The notes: generated from the sequence alone by a model not told the origin. DNA of 64,000 nucleotides from CALGFI01 sp963786805 (GCA_963786805.1 CAWBAK010000005.1:124001-188000); one strand, 5' to 3'; positions 17,559-26,534 are shown, counted from the stretch's first letter. Numbers and translations: made by a program.

Positions 17559-18639
17559 ACGCGTCGCGGTCGTTGGCACGGGCTTGATCGGCACCTCGAT
17601 CGCCATGGCCGCCACGCGCGCCGGGGACCAGGTCCGCGGGTTCGACACCGATGCGGCGGTGCTGGCGGCGGCGGCCGAGCGTTCGGGCCTCGTGCCTTCG
17701 CAGACCGTCGAGGAGTGCGTCCGCGGCGCGACCCTCGTGTTCGTGTGCACGCCGATCCCGTCGGTCTCTGAGGTCGTGATCGAGGCCTTGCAGCGGGCGC
17801 CAGACGCGGTCGTGACGGATGTCGGGAGCGTGAAGTCTCACGTGATCCTGAAGGTCGAGGCCAAGGCGCGAGCCGAGGACCTGGGCCGATACGTCGGCGG
17901 CCACCCGATGGGAGGCTCGGAGCGCTCGGGGCCGGGTCACGCCTCACCCTCGATCCTGGACGGGATCGTGTGGATCCTCGCCGCCGGGTCGCACACCGAC
18001 GAGACCGCGACCGCGCGCGTCGAGGCCTGGGCCACGAAGGTCGGGTCCCGCCCGGTGCGGATGGATGCCGAGCGTCACGACCGCCTCGTCGCGGTGGTCA
18101 GCCACCTTCCGCAGGTGGCGTCGACCGCCCTCATGGGCCTCGCGGCGATCGAGGAGGCCGGCGAGCCCGAGATCTTGCTCCTCGCCGCCGGCGGGTTCCG
18201 AGACCTGACGCGCCTCGCGGCCTCGAGCCCGCACCTGTGGAGCGACATCCTGCTCGCGAACCCTGAGGCGATCGCCGGGGCCGTCGATCGATACGTGGAG
18301 CGCCTCGAGCTCCTGCGCGACCAGGTCCTTGCGGGCGACTCGCGCGGTGTCGAGGCCACCTTCGCCGACGCCAAGGCCGCCCGGCTCACGCTCGCCGCCA
18401 AGCCACAGGTCAAGGCCGGGGTCGCCGTCCTCCAGGTCCCCGTGCCCGACCGCCCGGGCGTCCTCGCCGAGCTGACGGCGACGATGGGCGAGGCGGGCGT
18501 GAACATCGAAGACCTGCAGATCGTGCACTCGCCCGAGGGCGGCCGGGGCACGGTCCACCTGACCATCGCGGCCGGAAGCGCGGACGACGCCGAGCGCGCC
18601 CTGCGCGAGCGCTGGTTCGAGCCGCTCCGGCTCGCGTGA
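17545..18639 (+). CDS. tyrA: Prephenate dehydrogenase with C-terminal ACT domain
   Basis: 364 residues. The NAD-binding loop is VAVVGTGLIGTSIAMAAT (about 7-24). The catalytic region GRYVGGHPMGGSERSGPGHA (about 114-133) contains the conserved HPMxG. The C-terminal ACT domain (about 290-360, VPDRPGVLAELTATMGEAGV) probably binds tyrosine for feedback control. ATG 17545 overlaps aroH. Confidence 0.93.
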   Translation: MTSAERVAVVGTGLIGTSIAMAATRAGDQVRGFDTDAAVLAAAAERSGLVPSQTVEECVRGATLVFVCTPIPSVSEVVIEALQRAPDAVVTDVGSVKSHVILKVEAKARAEDLGRYVGGHPMGGSERSGPGHASPSILDGIVWILAAGSHTDETATARVEAWATKVGSRPVRMDAERHDRLVAVVSHLPQVASTALMGLAAIEEAGEPEILLLAAGGFRDLTRLAASSPHLWSDILLANPEAIAGAVDRYVERLELLRDQVLAGDSRGVEATFADAKAARLTLAAKPQVKAGVAVLQVPVPDRPGVLAELTATMGEAGVNIEDLQIVHSPEGGRGTVHLTIAAGSADDAERALRERWFEPLRLA

Positions 18640-18649
18640 GGGGGGCGGC

Positions 18650-20011
18650 GTGCGCGTCACGGTGAATCCGGGCGGCACGGTGGGCGGGGAGGTCCGCGTC
18701 CCCGGCGACAAGTCCATCGCGCACCGCTGGCTCATCCTTGGGGCCACGGCAGAAGGTCGAAGCGAGCTGCGAGGGTTGCCGCTCGCCCTCGACGTCCGGT
18801 CAACCGCCAAGGTCCTGGCGGCGATCGCGCCGGAGGGAAGTCGAGCTGCACTCGAGGCTTGGGCTTCGCAGGCCGCGGCCACGGCAGAGCGTCAGCGTTC
18901 CACGATGAACGAAGGTGAACCTCGACCGAGCTCGATCTCCCTCGAGGCTCAGGGTCGAGTGGCGCTTCGGGCCCCCGAGGGCGACCTCGACTGCGGGAAC
19001 TCGGGCACGACGATGCGCCTCATGGCCGGCGTCCTCGCCTCGTACTCGGTGGAGGCGAGGCTGACCGGAGACGAAAGCCTCACCGTGCGGCCGATGGAGC
19101 GCGTCGCGGAGCCGCTGCGGGCGATGGGCGCGGACGTTCGCACCACCGGCGGTCGGCCTCCGGTGACGGTCCGGGGCGGGCCGCTCGACGGGATCCGGCA
19201 CGTCGCCCCCGTCCCGAGCGCGCAGGTGAAGGGTGCCGTCCTCCTCGCGGGCCTGGCGGCCGAGGGTCCGACGACCGTCGAGGAGCCCGTGTCCACGCGC
19301 GACCATACCGAGCGAGCCATCCAGCATCTCGGCGCTCCCGTTCGGACGAAAGGCTCGTCGGTGACCGTGTCGGCGTTCCGCCATCCAGGGTTCCAAGGCG
19401 AGGTGCCGGGCGATATCTCATCCGCCGCGTTCCTGGTGGTGGCCACGGCGCTCGCCGGGGGTTCGCTCGTCGTCCACGATGTCGGTCTCAATCCCACGCG
19501 GACCCATCTGCTCGAGGTCCTCGCACGGATGGGCGTTCGCACCCGGCCGACGGTTGATCGCGACGAGCTCGGCGAGCCGGCCGGCACGCTCGAGGTCGAC
19601 CCGCCGAGCGCCCTGTCGGGTATCACCGTCGAGGCCGCGGAGCTGCCGCTGCTGATCGACGAGGTTCCGGTGCTCGCGATCTTGGCCGCCAACGCCGCGG
19701 GCCGGACGCGATTCCGCGGCGCGTCCGAGCTTCGCGTGAAGGAGATCGACCGGCTGGCGGCCATCGCGGGCGGGATCCGCGCGCTCGGCGGGCAGGCGGA
19801 GGTGGACGGGGACGATCTGGTGATCGAGGGCGGCGGCCTCCGCGGCGGCACGGTCTCCTCGCTCGGAGACCATCGGATGGCGATGGCGTTCGCCGTGTCG
19901 GGGATCGCCGCGTCCGGGCCGGTCGTCGTCGAGGGTCTGGAGGCGGCCGAGATCTCCTTCCCGGGGTTCGCGCTGACCCTCGCGGCGCTGGGGGCGAGGA
20001 TCGAGCCGTGA
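18650..20011 (+). CDS. aroA: 3-phosphoshikimate 1-carboxyvinyltransferase (EPSP synthase)
   Basis: 453 residues. GDKSIAHRWLILGATAEG (about 19-36) replaces the usual GDKSISHR opening. LDCGNSGTTMRLMAGVLA (about 115-132) and SLGDHRMAMAFAVSG (about 404-418) are diagnostic. There is an extra stretch between residues 65 and 110 (Ala/Glu/Ser-rich), as in some actinobacterial AroA. It catalyses the sixth step of the shikimate pathway. GTG 18650 follows GAGGGGGGC closely. Confidence 0.95.
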   Translation: MRVTVNPGGTVGGEVRVPGDKSIAHRWLILGATAEGRSELRGLPLALDVRSTAKVLAAIAPEGSRAALEAWASQAAATAERQRSTMNEGEPRPSSISLEAQGRVALRAPEGDLDCGNSGTTMRLMAGVLASYSVEARLTGDESLTVRPMERVAEPLRAMGADVRTTGGRPPVTVRGGPLDGIRHVAPVPSAQVKGAVLLAGLAAEGPTTVEEPVSTRDHTERAIQHLGAPVRTKGSSVTVSAFRHPGFQGEVPGDISSAAFLVVATALAGGSLVVHDVGLNPTRTHLLEVLARMGVRTRPTVDRDELGEPAGTLEVDPPSALSGITVEAAELPLLIDEVPVLAILAANAAGRTRFRGASELRVKEIDRLAAIAGGIRALGGQAEVDGDDLVIEGGGLRGGTVSSLGDHRMAMAFAVSGIAASGPVVVEGLEAAEISFPGFALTLAALGARIEP

Positions 20012-20670
20012 GGACCCGAGCGATCGTCGCGATCGACGGACCGGCCGGGTCGGGCAAGAGCACCCTCGCACGGCGCCTCGCCCAGACCCTCGACCTGCCG
20101 TACCTCAACACGGGCCTGATGTACCGAGCCCTCACCCTCGAGGCGCTCCGCACGGACGTCGACCCTGAGGATGGACCTGCGCTGGCGGCCCTCGCGAGCC
20201 GGATGAGGTTCGACCTCGACGCGACGGTTCGGCCCGCGGAGCTCGTGATCGAGGGCGAACGGCCAGATCCGGGCCTGATGAGTCCGGAGGTCGAGTCCAC
20301 CGTGTCTCTCGTGGCGCGTCACCCTGAGGTTCGCGAGGTTCTTCGAGCCGAGCAGCGCCGGCTGGCCGAGGCCGGCGGCGTGGTCGAAGGTCGAGACATC
20401 GGCACTGTGGTCGTGCCCGACGCGGACGTGAAGCTGTTCCTCCAGGCCGCAGAGACCGAGCGGATCGCGCGTCGTTCCCAGGAGCGCGGCACTCACGCGG
20501 AACCGGTCGGCCGAGCGCTGTCCGAACGCGACGCCCTCGACGCTCGGACCAACCCGCTCGAGCCCGCGAAGGACGCCGTCGCGATCGACACGACTGGGCT
20601 GGAGGCCGAAGCCGTGTTCGAAGAGGCGCTCCGTCTCGTCCGAGCCCGCCTCGAGGCCGCGGGCCGGTGA
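20008..20670 (+). CDS. cmk: Cytidylate kinase
   Basis: 220 residues. The P-loop is IDGPAGSGKSTLARRLAQ (about 8-25). YLNTGLMYRALTLEAL, GRDIGTVVVPDADVKLFL (about 129-146) and the LID region RIARRSQERG complete the CMP kinase pattern. It phosphorylates CMP and dCMP. The start overlaps the aroA stop and the end overlaps der, matching the common aroA-cmk-der order. Confidence 0.95.
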   Translation: MRTRAIVAIDGPAGSGKSTLARRLAQTLDLPYLNTGLMYRALTLEALRTDVDPEDGPALAALASRMRFDLDATVRPAELVIEGERPDPGLMSPEVESTVSLVARHPEVREVLRAEQRRLAEAGGVVEGRDIGTVVVPDADVKLFLQAAETERIARRSQERGTHAEPVGRALSERDALDARTNPLEPAKDAVAIDTTGLEAEAVFEEALRLVRARLEAAGR

Positions 20671-21977
20671 GCACACCGGCCGTCGCCGTCGTCGGGCGGC
20701 AGAACGTGGGGAAGTCCACCCTCGTGAACCGGCTGTTCGGCGGTCGCGAGGCCATCGCGCACGAGGCCCCCGGGGTGACCCGTGACCGTGTGGAGCTCGA
20801 GGCGACCTGGCGAGGGCGAACCTTCCGCCTGGTGGACACGGGCGGGTACGTCCACGGCGCGCGCGGGATCGAGGAGCAGGTCACGAAGCAGGCCGAACGC
20901 GCCGCGGCGGAGGCCGACCTGATCCTGCTCGTGGTCGACGTGCAGACCGGCCCGGTCGAGGAGGACGTGACCCTCGCGCGCCGCCTCCGGCGAGCCGAGG
21001 TGCCGGTGCTCGTCGTCGTGAACAAGGTGGACACCGACCGGGATGAATCGGATGCGCTCGCGTTCCAGTCTCTGGGGCTCGGCGACCCGATCGCGGTCTC
21101 GGCGCTACACGGCCGGAGCTCGGGGGACCTTCTGGACCGGGTCGTGGAGCTCCTGCCCGAAGCGCCGAACGCCACCGAGGACGAGGAGGAGGAGCCTCGC
21201 TTCGCGCTCGTCGGACGGCCGAACGTCGGCAAGTCGAGCCTGTTCAATCGGCTCGTGGGGCAGGAGCGCTCGGTCGTGTTCGAGGAAGCCGGGACGACGC
21301 GCGATGCCGTGGACGCCCTTGTCGAGTGGCCGGGCGGCACGGTTCGGTTCGTCGACACCGCCGGGTTCAAGCGGGCCGCGAAGGCACAAGGGGTGGACTA
21401 CTACAGCTTCCTGCGCGCCGAGAAGGCGATCGAGCGCGCGCAGGTCTCGGTGGTGGTCCTCGACGCATCGGAAGGTCTGACCGCCGAGGACAAACGGATC
21501 GCCGCGCGTGTGATGGAGTTCGGTCGCGGGCTGGTGGTGGTCGCGAACAAGTGGGATCTGGTGGAGGAGAAGGACCGCACGTACAAGGCGATGGTCGAGG
21601 AGCTCGCCCCGCTCGCCCACGCCCCAGTGCTCCGGACCTCCGCGAAGACGGGAACCGGCGTGCTCCGGCTCCCTCCCGTGCTGCTGGAGGTCCACGGGCG
21701 CTGGACGAGCCGCGCGCCGACGGCCGCGGTCAACGGGGTCCTCCAGGAAGCGCAGGCGGAGCGTTCCGCCCCCGGGGGTGCCCGCTACCGCTACGGGACC
21801 CAGGTGAGCGCGGGCCCGCCGACCTTCGTGATCTTCGGGGCCCGCCCGCCCGACGCGACCTATCAGCGCTTCTTCGAGAACCGTTTGCGGCGCGCGTTCC
21901 ATCTGGATGGGGTTCCGATCCGCCTCCGGTTCCGTCAGGGGCAGGGACGCCGCAGCCGGGCCGAGTCCACCGAGTAG
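20667..21977 (+). CDS. der: Ribosome-associated GTPase Der (EngA)
   Basis: 436 residues, two tandem GTPase domains and a KH-like C-terminus. G1 motifs are VVGRQNVGKSTL (about 7-18) and LVGRPNVGKSSL (about 181-192). G3 motifs are DTGG and DTAG, and G4 motifs NKVD and NKWD. Der acts in 50S subunit assembly. GTG 20667 overlaps cmk. Confidence 0.96.
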   Translation: MSTPAVAVVGRQNVGKSTLVNRLFGGREAIAHEAPGVTRDRVELEATWRGRTFRLVDTGGYVHGARGIEEQVTKQAERAAAEADLILLVVDVQTGPVEEDVTLARRLRRAEVPVLVVVNKVDTDRDESDALAFQSLGLGDPIAVSALHGRSSGDLLDRVVELLPEAPNATEDEEEEPRFALVGRPNVGKSSLFNRLVGQERSVVFEEAGTTRDAVDALVEWPGGTVRFVDTAGFKRAAKAQGVDYYSFLRAEKAIERAQVSVVVLDASEGLTAEDKRIAARVMEFGRGLVVVANKWDLVEEKDRTYKAMVEELAPLAHAPVLRTSAKTGTGVLRLPPVLLEVHGRWTSRAPTAAVNGVLQEAQAERSAPGGARYRYGTQVSAGPPTFVIFGARPPDATYQRFFENRLRRAFHLDGVPIRLRFRQGQGRRSRAESTE

Positions 21978-21980
21978 ACT
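21975..21980 (+). promoter_or_regulatory. -10 element for tRNA-Pro
   Basis: TAGACT overlaps the der stop and ends 9 nt before the tRNA 5' end, giving transcription from about 21987. Confidence 0.55.
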
Positions 21981-21989
21981 TCGAACTCA

Positions 21990-22064
21990 CGGGCCGTGGC
22001 GCAGCTTGGTTAGCGCGTCTGACTGGGGGTCAGAAGGTCGCGGGTTCAAATCCCGCCGGCCCGA
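21990..22064 (+). tRNA. tRNA-Pro (anticodon GGG)
   Basis: 75 nt, cloverleaf drawn by hand. Acceptor CGGGCCG pairs with CGGCCCG, discriminator A at 22064. The anticodon stem TCTGA/TCAGA encloses loop CTGGGGG with anticodon GGG at 22025-22027. The T stem GCGGG/CCCGC encloses TTCAAAT. CCA is not encoded. GGG reads CCC and CCU proline codons. Confidence 0.95.
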
Positions 22065-22085
22065 CGCGATGAGGGGTTCCGGGCG

Positions 22086-22667
22086 TTGAGCGACGACGCC
22101 TCGCCCGGAACCGACCGGATCCTGACGCTTCCGAACGTCATCTCCTTCGCCCGCATCGCATTGATCCCCGTGTTCGTGTGGTTGATCGTCGAACGCCGCA
22201 CCACGTTCACCGGCTTGGTCGTGTTCGGGGTCGTCGTCGCGACCGACTGGGTGGACGGCGCGATCGCCCGGGCGACCGGTCAGGTGTCGGAGGTCGGCAA
22301 GGTGCTCGATCCGGTCGCGGACCGGCTCGCGATCGGCGCCGGGTTGATCGCACTCGTCGTCCGGGACGCCTTCCCGCTCTGGGCGGCGCTCCTGATCCTG
22401 GCGCGCGACGCGTTGATCTTGATCGCCGGGGTCGTGTTGCTCTCCGCCCGGCGGGTGCGGATCGAGGTCCGCTACATCGGCAAGATGGCGACCTTCCTGC
22501 TCATGGCGGCGATCGGGTGCATCGCGTGGGGCAACCTCGGGTACGCGTTCGCGCCCGCCTTCCTCGCGGTCGGCTGGTCCTTCTACGGCCTCGGGATCGT
22601 CGAGTCCTACGTCGCCGCGGCCCTGTACGCCGGGGATCTCCGAGCCGCCATCGCGGCCGAGCGCTGA
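22086..22667 (+). CDS. pgsA: CDP-diacylglycerol--glycerol-3-phosphate 3-phosphatidyltransferase family
   Basis: 193 residues with about five membrane helices. The CDP-alcohol phosphatidyltransferase signature DGx2ARx8Gx3Dx3D is present in TDWVDGAIARATGQVSEVG plus KVLDPVAD (about 55-81). The likely product is phosphatidylglycerophosphate, precursor of PG and cardiolipin, though the family also makes other phospholipids. The start is TTG 22086 with GAGGGG about 10 nt upstream. Position before gcvH and the garA-like gene matches the pgsA2 region of M. tuberculosis. Confidence 0.88.
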   Translation: MSDDASPGTDRILTLPNVISFARIALIPVFVWLIVERRTTFTGLVVFGVVVATDWVDGAIARATGQVSEVGKVLDPVADRLAIGAGLIALVVRDAFPLWAALLILARDALILIAGVVLLSARRVRIEVRYIGKMATFLLMAAIGCIAWGNLGYAFAPAFLAVGWSFYGLGIVESYVAAALYAGDLRAAIAAER

Positions 22668-22680
22668 CGCGCGTTCGTGC

Positions 22681-22686
22681 TACGTT
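22681..22686 (+). promoter_or_regulatory. Candidate -10 element for gcvH
   Basis: TACGTT in the 66-nt pgsA-gcvH gap would start transcription near 22693. That leaves a 41-nt leader with AAGAGGA before the ATG. Confidence 0.45.
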
Positions 22687-22733
22687 CCCGCTGCTCGTAA
22701 CGACCCGGACGCATCGACCGAAGAGGACCGCGG

Positions 22734-23126
22734 ATGGAGTTCCCCGAAGACCTTCGGTACACCAAGGAGCACGAGTGGGTGCGCGACGAGGGTGGCGGGC
22801 GGGTCCGCGTCGGCATCACGGACTACGCACAGGACGCCCTCGGCGACGTGGTGTACGTGGACGTTCCGGAGGTCGGGACCGAGGTCACCGCGAACCAGGC
22901 CTTCAGCGAGGTCGAGTCGACGAAGTCGGTCTCCGACGTCTTCGCGCCGGTATCGGGCACGGTCACCGAGCGGAACGTACTGCTCGAAGAGCGGCCCGAG
23001 CTGGTCAACGAGCAGCCGTACGGCGATGGTTGGATCGTCGTCCTCGAGGTGTCGGAGGCGTCCAAGGTCGAAGAGCTGATGGACGCGGCTGCGTACCGAG
23101 CGCTCGTGGAGCAGCAGGAAAGCTGA
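22734..23126 (+). CDS. gcvH: Glycine cleavage system H protein
   Basis: 130 residues. The lipoylated lysine is K64 in FSEVESTKSVSDVFAPVSG. The opening RYTKEHEWVRDEGGGRVRVG is typical. H carries the aminomethyl group between P, T and L proteins. Both halves of the P protein lie at 28029-30865, but gcvT and the L protein are not in the window. Confidence 0.95.
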   Translation: MEFPEDLRYTKEHEWVRDEGGGRVRVGITDYAQDALGDVVYVDVPEVGTEVTANQAFSEVESTKSVSDVFAPVSGTVTERNVLLEERPELVNEQPYGDGWIVVLEVSEASKVEELMDAAAYRALVEQQES

Positions 23127-23296
23127 ACCTCGACCCGCATCACTGGGTGGGTCGACCCGTACGTCATCCACGCCTCATCCGATCGGTGAGTCCGGCTAAA
23201 GCCATCGTTCATCCCGCCTCAGCCCTCGAAGGAGCCTGACCGAACGCGCAGATGACCTGGACCCTCGACGGCGGTCGACCTCGACGCAACCCACGG

Positions 23297-23325
23297 TTGA
23301 CCCCCCGGAACGCGAGCGGTAGCGT
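23297..23325 (+). promoter_or_regulatory. SigA-type promoter of the garA-like gene, in a 276-nt gap
   Basis: TTGACC (23297-23302), a 17-nt spacer and TAGCGT (23320-23325) match a housekeeping promoter well. Transcription would start near 23332. The 71-nt leader contains a 7-bp hairpin, AGGTCGA/TCGACCT (23339-23362). The rest of the gap 23127-23296 has no gene I can support. Confidence 0.7.
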
Positions 23326-23402
23326 CTACGTACGATCGAGGTCGAGGTTGATGCTTCGACCTGCACCGTGGGGTCGAGAGACGGGGTTGGGAGCGCTCGA
23401 AG

Positions 23403-23858
23403 GTGTACTGCACCCGCTGTGGACATCCGAACAAGGACGAGGCGCGCTACTGCGCGAACTGTGGAGCTGCCCTGCACGACGACACCACCGTCGGCATCAC
23501 CCCGATCGAGGTCGAAGGTGAGGGACCCGATGAGTTCCCGTTCCCGCACGACGAGCTCGAGCCCGGACAGGCTCTCCTTCTCGTCAAGCATGGCCCCAAC
23601 GCCGGGTCGACCTTCCTCATCGAGAACGACGTGACGACCGCGGGGCGCAACCCCGAGAGCGACGTCTTCCTCGACGACATCACCGTGAGCCGCAAGCACG
23701 CCGAGGTCCGGCGCCAGTCGGACGGCTGGCACATCCACGACCTCGGATCCATGAACGGGACGTACGTGAACCGCGAACGCGTCGAGGCGACGAAGCTCGC
23801 ATCGCACGACGAGGTCCAGATCGGGAAGTTCAAGCTGGTCTTCTTCTCGGGGGAGTGA
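23403..23858 (+). CDS. Zinc-ribbon FHA-domain protein, GarA/OdhI-like
   Basis: 151 residues. An N-terminal zinc ribbon, YCTRCGHPNKDEARYCANCG (2-21), precedes an FHA domain (about 60-150) with the phosphothreonine-binding pattern GRNPESDVFLDDITVSRKHA and NGTYVNRERV. GarA of M. tuberculosis, also placed between gcvH and the ftsR-type gene, is phosphorylated on an N-terminal Thr and switches TCA-cycle and glutamate enzymes. A TT pair occurs here at about residues 28-29 (DDTTVG). The zinc ribbon is absent from mycobacterial GarA. Confidence 0.85.
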   Translation: MYCTRCGHPNKDEARYCANCGAALHDDTTVGITPIEVEGEGPDEFPFPHDELEPGQALLLVKHGPNAGSTFLIENDVTTAGRNPESDVFLDDITVSRKHAEVRRQSDGWHIHDLGSMNGTYVNRERVEATKLASHDEVQIGKFKLVFFSGE

Positions 23859-23860
23859 GG

Positions 23861-24571
23861 ATGCCGACGCGCAACTACCAATCGATCGGCGAGGTGCTCG
23901 TGTCCGTCAAGACCGAGTACCCCGACATCACGATCAGCAAGATCCGATTCCTCGAGTCCGAGGGGTTGATCGATCCGGAACGCACCCCTTCGGGATACCG
24001 GAAGTTCTACGACAAGGACGTCGACCGGCTGAAGTCGATCCTGAAGATGCAGCGCGACGAGTACCTGCCGCTGAAGGTGATCAAGGAACGGCTGCTCGAC
24101 CAGGAGGGAGCCGACGGACAGGGCGATGGGATGGGGGCGTCCGCGGCCGGCGCGGTCGAGCCCGACGAGGATCTCGCCGACGCGCCGACCGGCTTGCAGA
24201 TGTCGATCGAGGAGATGTCCGCCGCCACGGGCGTCGAGCGCGAACGCATCAAGGAGCTCGAGTCGTTCGGCCTGGTGTGCTCGCACGGACCGGAGTCGGC
24301 TCGTTACTACGACGGCGACGACTACATCGTGCTCTCGATCGTGAAGGACTTCTTCCGGTTCGGCGTCGAGCCGCGGCACCTCACGATGTACAAGCACTTC
24401 GCCGAGCGGGAGTCTTCGTTCTTCGAGACGATCGTGCTGCCGCAGCTTCGCCAGCGGAACCCGGACGCTCGCCGTGTGGCCGCGACCGCGTTGACCGATC
24501 TGGCGCGAGCGTCCCGCAAGCTCAAACAGGCCCTGCTGCGCACGAACCTCAAGCAGCACCTCGCCGGCTGA
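23861..24571 (+). CDS. MerR family transcriptional regulator, FtsR-like
   Basis: 236 residues. An N-terminal MerR helix-turn-helix (about 5-70: SIGEVLVSVKTEYPDITISK, LIDPERTPSGYRKFYD) is followed by a second HTH-like segment (MSIEEMSAATGVERERIKEL). This two-part layout fits FtsR, the activator of ftsZ in Corynebacterium glutamicum (Rv1828 in M. tuberculosis), which also follows garA. ATG 23861 is preferred over GTG 23855 because GGGAG sits 5 nt upstream. Confidence 0.82.
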   Translation: MPTRNYQSIGEVLVSVKTEYPDITISKIRFLESEGLIDPERTPSGYRKFYDKDVDRLKSILKMQRDEYLPLKVIKERLLDQEGADGQGDGMGASAAGAVEPDEDLADAPTGLQMSIEEMSAATGVERERIKELESFGLVCSHGPESARYYDGDDYIVLSIVKDFFRFGVEPRHLTMYKHFAERESSFFETIVLPQLRQRNPDARRVAATALTDLARASRKLKQALLRTNLKQHLAG

Positions 24572-24579
24572 GATCGCCC

Positions 24580-25875
24580 GTGTCCCACGCCCGGTCGGTG
24601 CGAACGCGCGCCGTCGTCTCGATCCTGGTCTCGCTCTGGGCCGTGACCTTCGTCGCGGCCGGCGGCCTGATGACGCCCCGGACCCGGGCCCAGACCCTCG
24701 AGCCGCCGCCACCCACTCCGGTGCCGGTGCCGGGGGGAGGGACCTCGCCCTCGCCCTTCCCGTCGATCCTTCGAACGCCGGCCCCCGGGGTCGAGCCCCC
24801 GGAGATCCGTCCGGATGCGGCGATCCTGGTGGACCTCGACACGGGGCAGACCCTGTACGCGCTGAACCCGAGGTTGGAGCTGCCGATCGCGAGCCTGACG
24901 AAGATCATGACCGCCTACCTCGTGATGACCCGCACCGAGCCGGGGGAGAGGCTGATCGTCGGCGAGAACGCCGCGACCGAGCAGGTCGTGGGCATCTCGA
25001 ACCTGGGACTGCAGGCCGGCGAGGAGATCCGGGTCCAGCAACTCCTGTACGCGCTCATGCTGCAGTCGGCGAACGACGCCGCGGTGGCGGTGGCGGAGCA
25101 TCTGGGCGGGACCGTCGAGGGGTTCGTCGAGCTGATGAACGAAACGGCTGCGGACCTGGGGCTCGCCCGGACGCGGTTCGCGTCGCCGAACGGGCTCGAT
25201 GACTCGGGGTACTCGACCGCGCGCGATCTCGCGCGCCTCACGCGCGCCGCGTACGAGATCCCGGGATTCGCCGGCATCGTCGCGACGCGCGCGCACGCGA
25301 TCCCCGCGCCGGACGGCGACGCGCGGATCGTCCAGAACCGCAACGTGCTCCTGTGGCTGTATCCGGGCGCGATCGGCGTGAAGACCGGGTTCACGAGCGC
25401 CGCCGGCTTCTGCATCGTCGCGACGGCCGTTCGCGGCAACGAGCGGTTGCTCGCGGTGGTGCTCGGAGAGCCCGGCGAGCCGTTCTCCGACGCCGCCGCG
25501 CTCATGAACTTCGGGTTCGCGGCGTTCGAGCGCCGTCCGCTGATCTCGGAAGGTCGCGCGCTCGGCACGGTGAACATCGACGGCCGCGACGTGCCCGTCG
25601 CCGCGGGTGCGTCGCTCGAAGGACTCGTCCCCGCCGAGACGCGCGTGCGCCGAACGATCGAGGTCGACCCGGCCGTGCGCTTCCCGCCGGGACGCGGACA
25701 GGTGATCGGGACGGTCGGGCTCTCGGTCCCCGGGCTGGCGCTCGGAGAGGTTCCGCTGGTCGTGACGGAGATCCCGCCTCCGCCACCCATGCAGGAGGGC
25801 GGTTCGTGGTGGACGCGGGCGCTCGGCTCGGTGGCGCGAGCCGGCAGCGCCCTGTTCGGCGCCCTGTTCGACTGA
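24580..25875 (+). CDS. D-alanyl-D-alanine carboxypeptidase, S11 family (DacA/PBP5-like)
   Basis: 431 residues. A signal/anchor helix (AVVSILVSLWAVTFVAAGG, about 11-29) and a Pro-rich linker (about 40-65) precede the catalytic domain. It has the three penicillin-binding motifs: SLTK in IASLTKIMTA, SAN in MLQSANDAAVAVAE, and KTG in IGVKTGFTSAAGF. It trims pentapeptide stems of peptidoglycan outside the membrane. The C-terminus ends in an amphipathic segment (SWWTRALGSVARAGSALFGA) that may associate with the membrane. The GTG start is 9 nt after the regulator; the gene is an insertion relative to the mycobacterial order. Confidence 0.9.
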   Translation: MSHARSVRTRAVVSILVSLWAVTFVAAGGLMTPRTRAQTLEPPPPTPVPVPGGGTSPSPFPSILRTPAPGVEPPEIRPDAAILVDLDTGQTLYALNPRLELPIASLTKIMTAYLVMTRTEPGERLIVGENAATEQVVGISNLGLQAGEEIRVQQLLYALMLQSANDAAVAVAEHLGGTVEGFVELMNETAADLGLARTRFASPNGLDDSGYSTARDLARLTRAAYEIPGFAGIVATRAHAIPAPDGDARIVQNRNVLLWLYPGAIGVKTGFTSAAGFCIVATAVRGNERLLAVVLGEPGEPFSDAAALMNFGFAAFERRPLISEGRALGTVNIDGRDVPVAAGASLEGLVPAETRVRRTIEVDPAVRFPPGRGQVIGTVGLSVPGLALGEVPLVVTEIPPPPPMQEGGSWWTRALGSVARAGSALFGALFD

Positions 25876-25888
25876 GCGAGGAACCGGC

Positions 25889-25894
25889 TAGGAT
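25889..25894 (+). promoter_or_regulatory. -10 element, leaderless hpt promoter
   Basis: TAGGAT ends 9 nt before the hpt ATG, predicting a leader of about 3 nt. No Shine-Dalgarno is present. Confidence 0.6.
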
Positions 25895-25903
25895 TCGGCG
25901 CGG

Positions 25904-26503
25904 ATGTCGGAACTCGTCAGCGTGCTGTTCGGGCGCGAGGAGATCCGCCGTCGGATCGAGGAGGTTGGCCGCTCCATCACCGGGGACTATGAAGGGCGCG
26001 CGCCCGTCATGATCTCGGTCCTCAAAGGCGGCTCGGTGTTCCTCGGCGACCTGATGCGGGAGATCGGCCTGCCCCTGTCGATCGACTACATGTCGATATC
26101 CCGCTACGGGGGAGCCACCGAGTCGATGGGACGCGTCCGCATCGTCAAGGACCTCGATGCCGACATCGGGAACCGCGACGTGATCATCGTCGAGGACATC
26201 GTCGACACCGGACTCACACTCGGATACCTGATCTCGGTTCTCGAGTCTCGCAACCCCGCGTCGATCCAGGTGTGCGCGCTGCTCGATAAGTCCGCACGCC
26301 GCATCGCGCCGCGCGAGATCCGGTATCGGGGCTTCGAATGCCCGGACGTTTACGTCGTCGGGTACGGTCTTGACTTCCAGGAGCGTTACCGAAACATCCC
26401 CGATCTCCTTGCGGTACAAGACTTCGCGGCATTGGAAGCGGACCCGGACATGCTCTTGCCGTACCTTCCCGACGTCGGAGGGACCGCACCGACCGAGCGT
26501 TAG
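25904..26503 (+). CDS. hpt: Hypoxanthine phosphoribosyltransferase
   Basis: 199 residues. The PRPP-binding motif is VIIVEDIVDTGLTLGYL (about 93-109). PVMISVLKGGSVFLGDLM near the N-terminus and VYVVGYGLDFQERYRNIPDL near the C-terminus are typical. It salvages hypoxanthine and guanine. The tail (about 180-199) is longer than the E. coli enzyme. Confidence 0.95.
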   Translation: MSELVSVLFGREEIRRRIEEVGRSITGDYEGRAPVMISVLKGGSVFLGDLMREIGLPLSIDYMSISRYGGATESMGRVRIVKDLDADIGNRDVIIVEDIVDTGLTLGYLISVLESRNPASIQVCALLDKSARRIAPREIRYRGFECPDVYVVGYGLDFQERYRNIPDLLAVQDFAALEADPDMLLPYLPDVGGTAPTER

Positions 26504-26528
26504 GTTGCCGGAGATCAGGGGGCGGGTG

Positions 26529-26534
26529 TAGCGT
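26529..26534 (+). promoter_or_regulatory. -10 element for the DUF151 gene
   Basis: TAGCGT ends 12 nt before the ATG, predicting a leader of about 6 nt. Confidence 0.55.

Noticed and set aside
23127..23296. Repeated TCGAC/GTCGA strings suggesting a repeat family
   Set aside because: CTCGAC is frequent throughout this genome's coding regions; the strings do not align into units.
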